A stretch of DNA of 64,000 nucleotides from Variovorax atrisoli 110B (GTDB lineage Bacteria > Pseudomonadota > Gammaproteobacteria > Burkholderiales > Burkholderiaceae_C): contig NZ_KB907459.1 of the NCBI RefSeq assembly GCF_000382045.1, forward strand, positions 62,001 through 126,000. Direction: 5' to 3'. This document shows, one piece after another, positions 56,213 through 64,000 of this stretch (the first letter of the stretch is position 1; the number at the start of each line of letters is the position of its first letter). The notes beneath the pieces were generated by a model. That model saw only the letters and a list, made by a program, of their open reading frames with translations, was not told the origin of the DNA and did not search any database. The translations under genes and the position numbers were made by a program.

Positions 56213-56992
56213 TCACATGAGCGAGAAATCGCGCTCGAATTTCATCAGGTGCTGGCCGCCGTCCACCAGCAGCGTGGTGCCGGTGATGGAGCGGTTCTCC
56301 AGCGCGAACTTCACCGTGGCGGCCACGTCCCCGGGCGTGGAGGAGCGGCCCAGCGGCGAGAGCTTGTGCAGTTGCGCGAACTTGTCGTCGTCGAGCATGT
56401 GGCTCGCCAGCGTGAGGCCGGGCGCCACGCCCACCACGCGCACCCTTGGCGCGAGGGCCAGCGCCAGCAGCGGCGTCGCCGCTTCGAGGGCCGCCTTCGA
56501 CAGCGTGTAGCTCAGGAAGTCGGGGTTCGGGTTCCAGAGCTTCTGGTCGAGCAGGTGCACGACGGCGCCGTGGGCATCGCGCGCGTCCAGGTGCTCGTGC
56601 AGCGCATTCGCCAGCAGGATGGCCGCGCCGGTGTTGCTGCGCGCATGGCGCTCCATGAGCGCATAGCCGAAGGTGGAAGCCTCGTCGTGCTCGAAGAGGG
56701 CGGCGCTGTGCACCACGGCATCGACGCTGCGAAAGCGCGCCACCACGCGGGGCAGCAGGGCGCGGGTGGCCTGCTCGTCGTCGAGGTCGGCTGCGAACAG
56801 GGCCGAGTCGCCCGAGAGCGCGGCGCAGTCGGCGACCGTCTGCTCGGCTTCGGCGCGCGAGCTCCGGTAGTGCACCGCCACCTGCCATCCGCCCGCGGCG
56901 AGCGCGAGCGCGATCTCGCGGCCGAGCCGGCGGCCCGCGCCCGTGACGAGTACCGTGCGGGGGGAGTTGGATGCTGGGGAGGCGGGGCTCAT
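56213..56992 (-). CDS. SDR of the dihydromonapterin/pteridine reductase (FolM-like) type
   Basis: 259 residues from the ATG at 56992. TGAGRRLGREIA, with Arg in the cofactor loop, is the NADPH-binding style of pteridine reductases. The YTLSKAAL block holds the catalytic Tyr and Lys. The neighbour folB supports a role in pterin reduction. The frame upstream to 57025 begins with TTG and is not needed. It is divergent from the methyltransferase; the starts are 24 bp apart. Confidence 0.85.
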   Translation of the reverse strand: MSPASPASNSPRTVLVTGAGRRLGREIALALAAGGWQVAVHYRSSRAEAEQTVADCAALSGDSALFAADLDDEQATRALLPRVVARFRSVDAVVHSAALFEHDEASTFGYALMERHARSNTGAAILLANALHEHLDARDAHGAVVHLLDQKLWNPNPDFLSYTLSKAALEAATPLLALALAPRVRVVGVAPGLTLASHMLDDDKFAQLHKLSPLGRSSTPGDVAATVKFALENRSITGTTLLVDGGQHLMKFERDFSLM

Positions 56993-57015
56993 GCGGGGAG
57001 AGGGAGAATGGCGCT

Positions 57016-58131
57016 GTGACGACAAAGACGACCCCCAGCAGTTTACCTACCGCCCTCGACCACCTCATCGCGCGTTCCATCGAACGCGCGGGCGGCTGGA
57101 TCGGCTTCGACCGCTTCATGGCCCTCGCGCTCTATGCGCCCGGCCTCGGCTACTACGCCAACACCCTGGCCAAGTTCGGCCACATGCCCTCTTCAGGCAG
57201 CGACTTCGTGACCGCGCCCGAACTCACGCCCATGTTCGGCCAGGCCCTGGCCGCGCAGGTGGCCGAGGCGCTGGAAAAGACAGGCACCGACACCGTGTGG
57301 GAATTCGGCGCCGGCTCCGGTGCGCTGGCCGTGCAGTTGCTGCATGCGCTCGACGGCATGGGACGTGGCGACGTGCGCTATCGCATCGTCGACCTGTCGG
57401 GCACCTTGCGCGAGCGGCAGCAGCAGGCGCTCGCCGCACATGCGGGCCGCGTCGAATGGCTCGACGAGCTGCCCGAGGCTATGGAAGGCGTGGTCGTCGG
57501 CAACGAAGTGCTCGATGCGATGCCGGTGCAACTGCTGGCCCGGGTCGGCGGGCAGTGGTTCGAGCGCGGGGTGGTGCGCAACGCCGCCGACGATGGCTGG
57601 GCCTGGGCCGACCGCGAGACCGAACTTCGGCCGCCGGTCGATGTGCCTGGAGAGCATGACTACCTCACCGAGATCCACCCGCAGGCCAGGGCCTTCGTCG
57701 CGACCCTGGCCGATCGCTTGAAGAAGGGAGCTGCGTTCTTCATCGACTACGGCTTTCCCGAGGCCGAGTACTACCACCCGCAGAGGCACATGGGGACCGT
57801 GATGTGCCATCGGGGGCACAAGGCCGATGGGGACCCGCTGTCGGACGTCGGGTTGAAGGACATCACGGCGCACGTCGACTTCACCGGGATTGCGCTGGCT
57901 GGGCAGGATGCGGGGCTTGCCGTGCTGGGCTATACGAGCCAGGCGCGGTTTCTGCTGAACTGCGGGTTGCTTTCCCTGATGGAGCAGGGCTCTGTTGCCG
58001 AGCGGGGGATGGCGGCTCGGCTCATTCATGAGCATGAGATGGGGGAGTTGTTCAAGGTGGTGGGGTTTGCTGTGGGGGGGGATTGGGAGGCGATGGGGTT
58101 TGGTGAGGGGGATCGGAGTCATACGCTCTGA
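57016..58131 (+). CDS. MidA/NDUFAF7-family SAM-dependent methyltransferase
   Basis: 371 residues from a GTG at 57016. FMALALYAPGLGYYA and DFVTAPELTPMFGQ at the N-terminus, SAM loop WEFGAGSGALAVQLL, and GNEVLDAMPVQLL are the DUF185/MidA signatures. In mitochondria the family methylates an Arg of a complex I subunit; the bacterial target is not established. Relatives in betaproteobacteria lie beside folate genes as here. Confidence 0.9.
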   Translation: MTTKTTPSSLPTALDHLIARSIERAGGWIGFDRFMALALYAPGLGYYANTLAKFGHMPSSGSDFVTAPELTPMFGQALAAQVAEALEKTGTDTVWEFGAGSGALAVQLLHALDGMGRGDVRYRIVDLSGTLRERQQQALAAHAGRVEWLDELPEAMEGVVVGNEVLDAMPVQLLARVGGQWFERGVVRNAADDGWAWADRETELRPPVDVPGEHDYLTEIHPQARAFVATLADRLKKGAAFFIDYGFPEAEYYHPQRHMGTVMCHRGHKADGDPLSDVGLKDITAHVDFTGIALAGQDAGLAVLGYTSQARFLLNCGLLSLMEQGSVAERGMAARLIHEHEMGELFKVVGFAVGGDWEAMGFGEGDRSHTL

Positions 58132-58201
58132 TCTCTCTTTGGCTTTTTGGTCGGTGGCGGGGTGGTTGTTTCCCGGGGCCGGGACTCGCCCCGGCGGGCG
58201 A

Positions 58202-58235
58202 CCTACTTTCTTTTGCTTCGCCAAAAGAAAGTAGG
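58202..58235. repeat. 14-bp perfect inverted repeat (CCTACTTTCTTTTG type)
   Basis: CCTACTTTCTTTTG (58202-58215) and CAAAAGAAAGTAGG (58222-58235), loop CTTCGC. This resembles a palindrome known to recur in intergenic regions of Burkholderiales, Xanthomonas and Pseudomonas. Confidence 0.85.
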
Positions 58236-58436
58236 CAAAGAAAAGGCGACCCCGCTGTCTGCGACCCTTCGCTTCGCTGCGGGCAACCTGCGGTGCTCGC
58301 GTTTCGCGGGGTCTCGCCCAAACTCGCTTCGCTCAGACAAGGGCGAGCCCTGATCCGCGAAACGCTGCGCTCCTCGGCGCAGCCAGAGGGGAGGGGGAAC
58401 CCTCGGGCCTTTGCTGCGCTCGGCCTGGCTCCCTCT

Positions 58437-58478
58437 CCCTCTCCCGCTTGCGGGAGAGGGCTGGGGTGAGGGCTGCAG
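58437..58478. repeat. REP-like element (CCCTCTCCCG ... GGGGTGAGGG)
   Basis: CCCTCTCCCG (58437-58446) and CGGGAGAGGG (58451-58460), loop CTTG, followed by CTGGGGTGAGGG. This resembles a REP-type repeat found widely in Xanthomonadaceae and Comamonadaceae intergenic DNA. Confidence 0.85.
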
Positions 58479-58506
58479 CGCCTATGTGCCGTGCTTTCTC
58501 GTTCTT

Positions 58507-59304
58507 TCAGATCATCGGCGTGACCGCACCATCCATCGCCACGATCGCGCCGGTCACATAGCTCGCCTTCGGCGATGCGAGGAACAGCACGGTGTTCGCC
58601 ACTTCTTCCGGCGTCGCGATGCGGCCCAGCGGCAGTCTGGACTTGGCACGCTCCAGTGCTTCGTCGGTGCCGATGCCCTGCAGCTTCGCGTCGGCCTTCA
58701 TGCCTTCCTGCAGGCGCTCGGTGAGGGTGAGGCCGGGGTTCACGGCGTTCACGCGCACGCCCTTGGCGGCGTAGGCGGCGGCCATGCCGGCGCTCACGAG
58801 CATGAGGGCTGCGTTGGCTGCGCCGCCGGCCATGTGGACGGGGCTGGCGACTTTGCCGCCCTGGCCGATGACGTTGACGATGGCGCCGCGGCCGCGACGG
58901 CCCATCCGCTTGACCACCGGGTCGATCATGTGGATGTAGGTGAAGTACTTGGCGTCCATGGCGTCGTGCCACGACGCGGCGGTGAGGTCGTCGGGCGGGG
59001 TGCGGCGGGCGGCGCCTGCGGAATTGACGAGGACGTCGACGGGACCGAATGCCTTTTCGGCGGCGTCGAGGGCGGCAACGGCGCCGGCGGGGTCCTTGAG
59101 GTCGGCGGCGTGGATGGAGACGCGGCCTTCGGCCTGCGCGAACGATTCGAGCAGGGTCTTGCGGCCCTGTTCCAGGTTGGCGAGGTCGCGCGAGACGAGG
59201 CTCACGCGCGCGCCTTCGCGCAGGAAGCCGAGAGCGCAGGCCAGGCCGATGCCCTTGCTGCCGCCGGTGACGAGTACGTGCTGGTCCTGGAGTTGGAGGT
59301 CCAT
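58507..59304 (-). CDS. Short-chain dehydrogenase/reductase family protein without canonical triad
   Basis: 265 residues. The cofactor loop TGGSKGIGLACA and NSAGAARRT are SDR-like, and VNAVNPGLTLTERL follows. The usual Ser-Tyr-Lys triad is not found: the YxxxK position reads HMAGG (His157 and Gly161), and the Ser position is in NVIGQGG. Either it uses another active site or it is a non-catalytic SDR. It lies 96 bp downstream of pgaD without a visible terminator, so it may be co-transcribed. Confidence 0.82.
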   Translation of the reverse strand: MDLQLQDQHVLVTGGSKGIGLACALGFLREGARVSLVSRDLANLEQGRKTLLESFAQAEGRVSIHAADLKDPAGAVAALDAAEKAFGPVDVLVNSAGAARRTPPDDLTAASWHDAMDAKYFTYIHMIDPVVKRMGRRGRGAIVNVIGQGGKVASPVHMAGGAANAALMLVSAGMAAAYAAKGVRVNAVNPGLTLTERLQEGMKADAKLQGIGTDEALERAKSRLPLGRIATPEEVANTVLFLASPKASYVTGAIVAMDGAVTPMI

Positions 59305-59400
59305 GAATCGGGTCCTTGTTGGAGATTGCAGGATGGGTGCGGCGATTCAATCACCACCGCGAAACCCCTGCACGCGCCCGGACGGATGGACCGCGGGCTC

Positions 59401-59976
59401 TCAGCGCTTGTTCTTCGTGGTCTCGGGTTCGAGGGCCGCCGGCGTGGTGTCGATGGCTTCGCGCAGGTGGCCGTCGTTGTCGTGGTGCACCAGCAGCTGG
59501 CGCGTGCGCTGCCAGGACGACAGGCGCGAGGGCGGCACCTCGATGTAGGTGGCCAGGGCGGAGAGGGAGGATTTCTCCTTCACCGGCGCCGGCTCGCGGC
59601 GGTGCTGCCGGCGGCGCCAGGGTGCGATCACCAGCATCGACAGCAGGATGCCGCAGATCACCAGCCCGTAGAGGCTCAGCAGGTGCATCACCTCGGGCTG
59701 GGAGCGCGCGCCCAGCACGTAGGGCCACGCGTACCAGATGGCGCAGAACCAGATCGCGACGGTGACGGCGGGGCGCAGCAGGCGCAGCCACAGGTACATG
59801 GCCAGCGCACGCTGCGGCGAGCGGCTGCTGCCGAAGGCGTGCAGCGGAATGCGCGCGGCGTCGATGATGGGCTCCTCCACCGCCGGTTGCCCCCACGAGC
59901 GGCGGCGGCTCGGGGGCGCCGTGTCGTTGTGCATGTCGGGCGGGTAGCTGGAGGGGAACACGGACTCATGGGACAT
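59401..59976 (-). CDS. pgaD: PgaD poly-N-acetylglucosamine synthase accessory protein
   Basis: 191 residues with two membrane helices (about 65-83 and 94-113), as in PgaD, the c-di-GMP-responsive partner of PgaC. The N-terminus has a Pro/Arg-rich segment longer than in E. coli PgaD, and the C-terminus ends in KNKR. It overlaps pgaC by 11 bp. Confidence 0.85.
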   Translation of the reverse strand: MSHESVFPSSYPPDMHNDTAPPSRRRSWGQPAVEEPIIDAARIPLHAFGSSRSPQRALAMYLWLRLLRPAVTVAIWFCAIWYAWPYVLGARSQPEVMHLLSLYGLVICGILLSMLVIAPWRRRQHRREPAPVKEKSSLSALATYIEVPPSRLSSWQRTRQLLVHHDNDGHLREAIDTTPAALEPETTKNKR

Positions 59977-61246
59977 CGGAAACTCCTCTATCGGGACTTG
60001 TCCACACCGCTCGTTTGCCCCGGCGGCGTATCAGGGCTTTGGGAAAGGCGATCACGGTGGTGGCCATCGTGATGGTCCAGAAGGCGATCGGATACCAGAT
60101 CGTTCCGGCGAAGTAGCGCATCAGGTCCCGGTCGTAGCGACGGTCGATCCACAGGCTCAGCAGCATCTGCAGGATGCAGGTCATGGCCAGCAGCGTGCCC
60201 TGCCAGTGCGGCAGCAGGGCCGAGTGCCACGACGAGTCGGAAGGCAGGAAGGGCCGCACCAGGCTGACGACGAGCACCAGCGCCATCGCATAGGCCCAGA
60301 AGACGCTGGTCATGTACTCGATGTAGATGGGCCACATGCGCCAGTGGCGCGGCCGCAGGATGTGCGAGCTGCAGCGCAGCATGGTCTGGATGCCGCCGAT
60401 GGCCCAGCGCAGGCGCTGCTTCCAGAGGCCGCGCAAGGTCTCGGGCATCAGGATCCAGCACAGCGCGCGCGGCTCGAAGCGCAGCTTCCAGCCGGCGATC
60501 TGCAGCTTCCAGCTCATGTCGATGTCCTCGGTGAGCACGTCGGGGCTCCAGAAGCCCACGTCGATCACCGCGCGGCGGCGGAACATGGCGATCACGCCCG
60601 ACACCGTGAAGAGCGTTCCCACCAGCTGCTGCGAGCGCTTGATGAGGCCGATGATCGAGGAGAACTCGCCCACCTGCATGCGCCCGAGCAGCGTCGTGCG
60701 CGTGCGGATGCGCGGGTTGCCGGTGACCGCGCCGATGCGCTCCGAAGCCAGCATGGGCAGCAGCATCCAGGCGATGGCGTCCTCGTCGATCAGTGCGTCG
60801 CCGTCGATGCCCAGGATGTACTCGCCGCGCGCGAGCTGGCAGGCAGTGTTCAGGCCCACGGCCTTGCCCTGGTTGCTGGCGTTGTGGATCACGCGCAGGC
60901 GGCCGTATTCCTTCGTCATCTCGTCCAGCAGCTCGCCGGTGCCGTCGGTGCTGCCGTCGTTCACCGCGATGACTTCGCAGTAGGGGTAGCGCGTTCGCAT
61001 CAGCTGCTCGATCACCTCGCGCAGGTGCGGCGCCTCGTTGAAGCAGGGCACCACCACCGTGACCAGCGGGCGGGAGGGCAGCAGGTCGAGCGGATTGACG
61101 TCCACGTCGCGCTTGCGCTCGAACACCATCGCATGCGAGAGGCCGCCGGCCATCCAGACGTAGGCCATGAAGAACGGGTAGTAGAAGACGAAGCCGAACA
61201 GCAGCGAGGGCAGCGTCTGCGCGAGGAACTGCGTCGTGGGGCTCAT
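59966..61246 (-). CDS. pgaC: Poly-beta-1,6-N-acetylglucosamine synthase
   Basis: 426 residues. Two N-terminal helices, then GT2 domain with VVPCFNEAPHLREV, VNDGSTDGTGELL, GIDGDALIDED and QRLRWAIGG, then about three more helices. It polymerises PNAG from UDP-GlcNAc across the inner membrane. It overlaps pgaB by ATGA. Confidence 0.95.
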   Translation of the reverse strand: MSPTTQFLAQTLPSLLFGFVFYYPFFMAYVWMAGGLSHAMVFERKRDVDVNPLDLLPSRPLVTVVVPCFNEAPHLREVIEQLMRTRYPYCEVIAVNDGSTDGTGELLDEMTKEYGRLRVIHNASNQGKAVGLNTACQLARGEYILGIDGDALIDEDAIAWMLLPMLASERIGAVTGNPRIRTRTTLLGRMQVGEFSSIIGLIKRSQQLVGTLFTVSGVIAMFRRRAVIDVGFWSPDVLTEDIDMSWKLQIAGWKLRFEPRALCWILMPETLRGLWKQRLRWAIGGIQTMLRCSSHILRPRHWRMWPIYIEYMTSVFWAYAMALVLVVSLVRPFLPSDSSWHSALLPHWQGTLLAMTCILQMLLSLWIDRRYDRDLMRYFAGTIWYPIAFWTITMATTVIAFPKALIRRRGKRAVWTSPDRGVSDVP

Positions 61247-63324
61247 GGCGCACGTCCTCCCTGCGCCGCGGGCGACGGGCCTTCGGGCTGGGCCGGCGTG
61301 CGCAGCGCACGCGGCAGCAGTGTGCGCACCGAGATCGCGCGGCGCACGGTGTCAAGCCCCGGCTGGTCGTTGAGGAAGTCGTCGGGGTAGTAGCCGAGGT
61401 GGCGCACACCGGCGCGCTGCAGCAGCGTCCACTGGCGCGCGAGTTCGGCGTCGGGCACGGGCTTGCCGGTGCGCCAGTCGCGCGCCTGCAGCTCGAACAC
61501 CGTGCCGTCGAGGCCGCGCGGCGTATCGGCGGCGCGCCTGGCCAGCCGCGCGAGCCAGCCTTCCGCGTCGGCCTCGCGCTCCATGCGCGGCATGGCCATC
61601 AGCGCGACGTAGTCGTAGGCCGCGAGCGAGGCCTCGTAGTTCTGCGCGAACCACTGCTCGGCCTGCGGCTCGAGCACCGGCCGGGCGTAGAGGTTGCGCG
61701 CGGTCTCCAGCGCGGGCCGCCACGCGCCGGTGCGTGCGGCAAGCTCCTGCGTGAACTCGATCAGGTGGCGCGTCTTGGCCGCGGTCCAGCGCGCCGCCAG
61801 TTCGGGGTTCGCCCGGATCGCGGCGATGTCGGCCGGCAGGCCCCACTTCGCGTAGGTTTCCAGCGCGGCAGGGCTCGCGTCCTCGTCGTCGGACAGCATC
61901 GCGTCGTCGTGGAACAGCAGGCCCTCGAAGAAGGCGTGGCGGCCCAGGTCCTCGTAGATGTCGCCGACCAGCGCCCGCACCGCGGGGTCGAAAGGCGTGA
62001 GGCGGTGGTAGCGGTCGGCGTGCACCGCACCGTCCTGCGCCGTCACAGTGTGCGTGGCGAGCGGGTTCGACGCCGGCAGCCTGAAGGCCGTGACCGGCAT
62101 CCACGCGTAGACCTTCACGCCGGCGCGGCTGTGCAGTTGCCAGGCCGCGCGGCCGAACAGGTCGGCGCGCACCGGCAGGTGGCGGTTGGGAAAGTACAGC
62201 GCGTCGGCCACGCCGTCGCCGTCGGGGTCGGCGTACGCCTGCAGGAACACCGCGCGCGGATGCACCGCGGCCACGCGGTCGATCAACATCGAGAGGTTGC
62301 GCTCCTGCTGGGCCGGATCGGGGTCGTACACGTAGTCGAGGTCCACGTGCATCACCCGGTTGACCGGCCGCACCTCGCCGCCCACGGGGCTGCGCAGCAT
62401 GCGGTCGAAGGCGGGCGCCTCGTTGTCGTAGGCGGCCAGCGCGCGGCGGATGCGCGCGAGCGGCACCTCGGGCGCGTTGGGCCCGTCGTCGAGCGTGAAG
62501 GTGATGGGCATGCCCGCGCGCTTCGAGGCCTCGACCGCGGCGCTGTTGTAGGCGCCGTAGGGCCACACCATCGAGCGCACCTTCGCGCCGGTGCGCCGCT
62601 CGATGATCTCGCGGCTGCGGCGCAGGTCGGCCTCGACGCGCCGCACATAGGTGTCGTCGTCCTCGTAGCGGCCGGTCTTCGGGTCGTAGCGGTGCGTGGC
62701 CGCGGCCGGCAGCAGGTTGCCCTGCGGGTTGGCGAGGATGCCGGTGTGCAACGCGTCGCTGTGGCTCGCGAACTCGACCAGGCCCGAGCGCGCCATCTCG
62801 GCCGCCTCGCTCCACGAGAGGAAGTTCTCGCGCGGCGCGGGCCTGTCGCCCCAGTGCACCTGCCGGCCCTCGGGCACCTCGAGCCAGCTCGTGACCAGCG
62901 CCATCAGCGCCGGGTAGTTGTAGCGCTTGAGCAGCGGGAAGACCTTGGTGTAGGCGCTGCGGTAGCCGTCGTCGAAGGTCAGCAGCACCGGCTTAGGCGG
63001 CAGCGGCTTGCCGCCCGCGCGAGCGTCGACGATCTGCTGCAGGCTCACCGGGTGGTAGCCGTTGTACTGCAGCCAGGCGAGGGTGTCGGCGAAGGTGCGC
63101 TCGTCCACCGCGGTCTCGTCGGGCGATGCCTCGAAGCTCTGGCGCACGTTGGCGCGCACGTCGTGGAACGCGATCACGCGAAAGCTCAGGCCGTCGTCCG
63201 GGTCTGCGGGCGGCAGCGGCTGCGCGGGCACCGGCAGCGCGCAGGCCGCGAGCAGCGCCAGCAGCAGCCACGGCAAGGTCGAGCGCCAGAAGGCGAGGGG
63301 ATGGGGCTTGGTTTTTCTTCTCAT
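61243..63324 (-). CDS. pgaB: Poly-beta-1,6-N-acetylglucosamine N-deacetylase PgaB
   Basis: 693 residues from the ATG at 63324. Lipobox with Cys28 (LLAAC), N-terminal polysaccharide deacetylase (FHDVR, LLTFDDGYRSAY, FASHSD) and C-terminal glycosyl-hydrolase-like domain (about 330-660). It partially de-N-acetylates PNAG in the periplasm, needed for export through PgaA. One-base overlap with the pgaA stop. Confidence 0.95.
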   Translation of the reverse strand: MRRKTKPHPLAFWRSTLPWLLLALLAACALPVPAQPLPPADPDDGLSFRVIAFHDVRANVRQSFEASPDETAVDERTFADTLAWLQYNGYHPVSLQQIVDARAGGKPLPPKPVLLTFDDGYRSAYTKVFPLLKRYNYPALMALVTSWLEVPEGRQVHWGDRPAPRENFLSWSEAAEMARSGLVEFASHSDALHTGILANPQGNLLPAAATHRYDPKTGRYEDDDTYVRRVEADLRRSREIIERRTGAKVRSMVWPYGAYNSAAVEASKRAGMPITFTLDDGPNAPEVPLARIRRALAAYDNEAPAFDRMLRSPVGGEVRPVNRVMHVDLDYVYDPDPAQQERNLSMLIDRVAAVHPRAVFLQAYADPDGDGVADALYFPNRHLPVRADLFGRAAWQLHSRAGVKVYAWMPVTAFRLPASNPLATHTVTAQDGAVHADRYHRLTPFDPAVRALVGDIYEDLGRHAFFEGLLFHDDAMLSDDEDASPAALETYAKWGLPADIAAIRANPELAARWTAAKTRHLIEFTQELAARTGAWRPALETARNLYARPVLEPQAEQWFAQNYEASLAAYDYVALMAMPRMEREADAEGWLARLARRAADTPRGLDGTVFELQARDWRTGKPVPDAELARQWTLLQRAGVRHLGYYPDDFLNDQPGLDTVRRAISVRTLLPRALRTPAQPEGPSPAAQGGRAP

Positions 63325-64000
63325 CACGGCAGCGGGGTCGAGAGGTTCAGGAAGACGCCGCGCTGTCGCTCGCGCACGCCGTCGTAGGGATGGCCGGAGA
63401 AGACCAGGCCGTAGCGCAGCTTGAGCTTCGGGCCGAGGTTCCAGCGGTGCTCGTAGCGCAGGCTCCACATCGGGCCGCTTCCGAAGCCGGCCTGCCGGTA
63501 GCTGCCGCCGCCGAGCTCCAGCACCTGGAAGAACTGCCGGTCGTCGCGCTTCCAGTTGAGCCACTGCGCGCGCACGCTGAACTGCACGCTGGAGTCGCTC
63601 GACGGGTTGAAGTAGGGCGCATCGACCGCGCGGCCGCGGCTCGCGTCGGCGCCAAGGCGCGTCTCGAGCTGGAAGGCCGGCGTGCTGATCCAGCGCTCGC
63701 GCCAGCCGATGTCGATGCCTTCGCGCCGGTTGCCGTCGCTGAAATCGAGCTGCTGCCACTTGAGATCGAAGCGGCGCGATTCGTCGACCACGTAGCCCGC
63801 GCCCGCGCCGAACTCGTGTGCGCCGATGCCCGCCGCGCGCGCCTTCCACGGCAGCTCCCGGCTGTCGCCGTCGTAGGTGGCCGACAGCCGCCATGCGTCG
63901 CCCGCGCGGTAGTCGAGCCGGCCGGCCACGCTGTTGCGGTACGGCCCGCTGTTCGCGTGCTGGACGATGCCTTCGGCGAGCCAGCGGCCCTGCTCCCAGC
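63324..64000 (-). CDS. pgaA: PgaA outer-membrane PNAG export porin, N-terminus outside window
   Basis: Only the last 225 residues are in the window; the frame is open to the right edge. The sequence is an alternating beta-barrel pattern (LSATYDGDSRELPWKAR, FGAGAGYVVDESRRFDLKWQQL) and ends in LNLSTPLP, as PgaA barrels do. The tetratricopeptide N-terminal domain would lie to the right. Confidence 0.85.
   Translation of the reverse strand, partial: WEQGRWLAEGIVQHANSGPYRNSVAGRLDYRAGDAWRLSATYDGDSRELPWKARAAGIGAHEFGAGAGYVVDESRRFDLKWQQLDFSDGNRREGIDIGWRERWISTPAFQLETRLGADASRGRAVDAPYFNPSSDSSVQFSVRAQWLNWKRDDRQFFQVLELGGGSYRQAGFGSGPMWSLRYEHRWNLGPKLKLRYGLVFSGHPYDGVRERQRGVFLNLSTPLP

Larger units (their letters stand above)
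58132..58506. other. Non-coding interval filled with repeat sequences
   Basis: About 375 bp with no gene. It contains the two dyads listed next, plus phrases such as CTTCGCTTCGCTGCGGGCAA and CGCGTTTCGCGGGGTCTCGC that look like parts of one longer composite repeat of the kind seen in many Burkholderiales. It ends just before the stop of the leftward SDR. Confidence 0.7.

Overview
This window is a chromosomal segment of a high-GC Gram-negative bacterium, almost certainly a betaproteobacterium of the Comamonadaceae and most like Variovorax. The gene content is that of a free-living beta: a RodA/MtgA/Mpl/AmpD cell-wall set, a lone Mdo/OpgH, PilS/PilR, class Ia NrdAB, a lysine/alanine-rich histone H1-like protein, and GCCGGCTTTGCCGG-type intergenic repeats. 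I see no rRNA, tRNA, CRISPR array, transposase, integrase or prophage gene. Species placement is inference from gene content and style.

Layout. 1-7.6 kb: a lipid pair (CdsA-like, PlsC-like with a proline-rich insert), a DUF2809 membrane protein, then a leftward cluster RNB exonuclease - TonB-like - aroE - mtgA, and a YqiA-type esterase. 8-14 kb: a NarL-type regulator with a 7TM sensor kinase, rodA, tldD and a lipoprotein. 14.0-15.4 kb: a DAHP synthase gene whose leader reads as a complete aromatic-amino-acid attenuator; this is the most interesting signal here. 15.4-24 kb: DUF985 cupin and mpl leftward; an unrecognised protein, a TlpA-like thioredoxin, accB, accC, prmA, a DUF3426 protein and a PfkB-type kinase rightward. 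24-29.3 kb, leftward: nrdA and nrdB with NrdR boxes and structured spacers, then the H1-like protein. 29.5-34.5 kb, leftward: a cytochrome-assembly (CcsA/YpjD-like) protein, a PP0621-like protein, pilS, pilR, ampD; ffh points the other way.

36-38.1 kb: an RNA-repair pair, ATP-dependent RNA ligase plus HD-Pnk end-healing enzyme. 38.4-46.4 kb, leftward: opgH, then the tightly overlapped miaB - QseE/GlrK - QseG - QseF/GlrR group and a small secreted protein. 46.5-51 kb: an RND efflux adaptor and pump. 51-58 kb: phosphatase, DUF4136 lipoprotein, ttcA, LysR/MFS divergent pair, folB with a FolM-like reductase, MidA-type methyltransferase. 58.1-58.5 kb is non-coding and filled with two widespread repeat types. 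58.5-64 kb: an SDR lacking its catalytic triad, then the pgaABCD exopolysaccharide operon, whose pgaA runs off the right edge.

How genes work together: envelope building dominates (MtgA, RodA, Mpl, AmpD, OpgH, Pga, AccBC and PlsC/CdsA). aroE and the DAHP synthase both serve the shikimate pathway. Several operons show ATGA or one-base overlaps (aroE/mtgA, mpl/cupin, ligase/HD-Pnk, miaB/qseE, pgaA/pgaB/pgaC/pgaD), which support the start choices given below.
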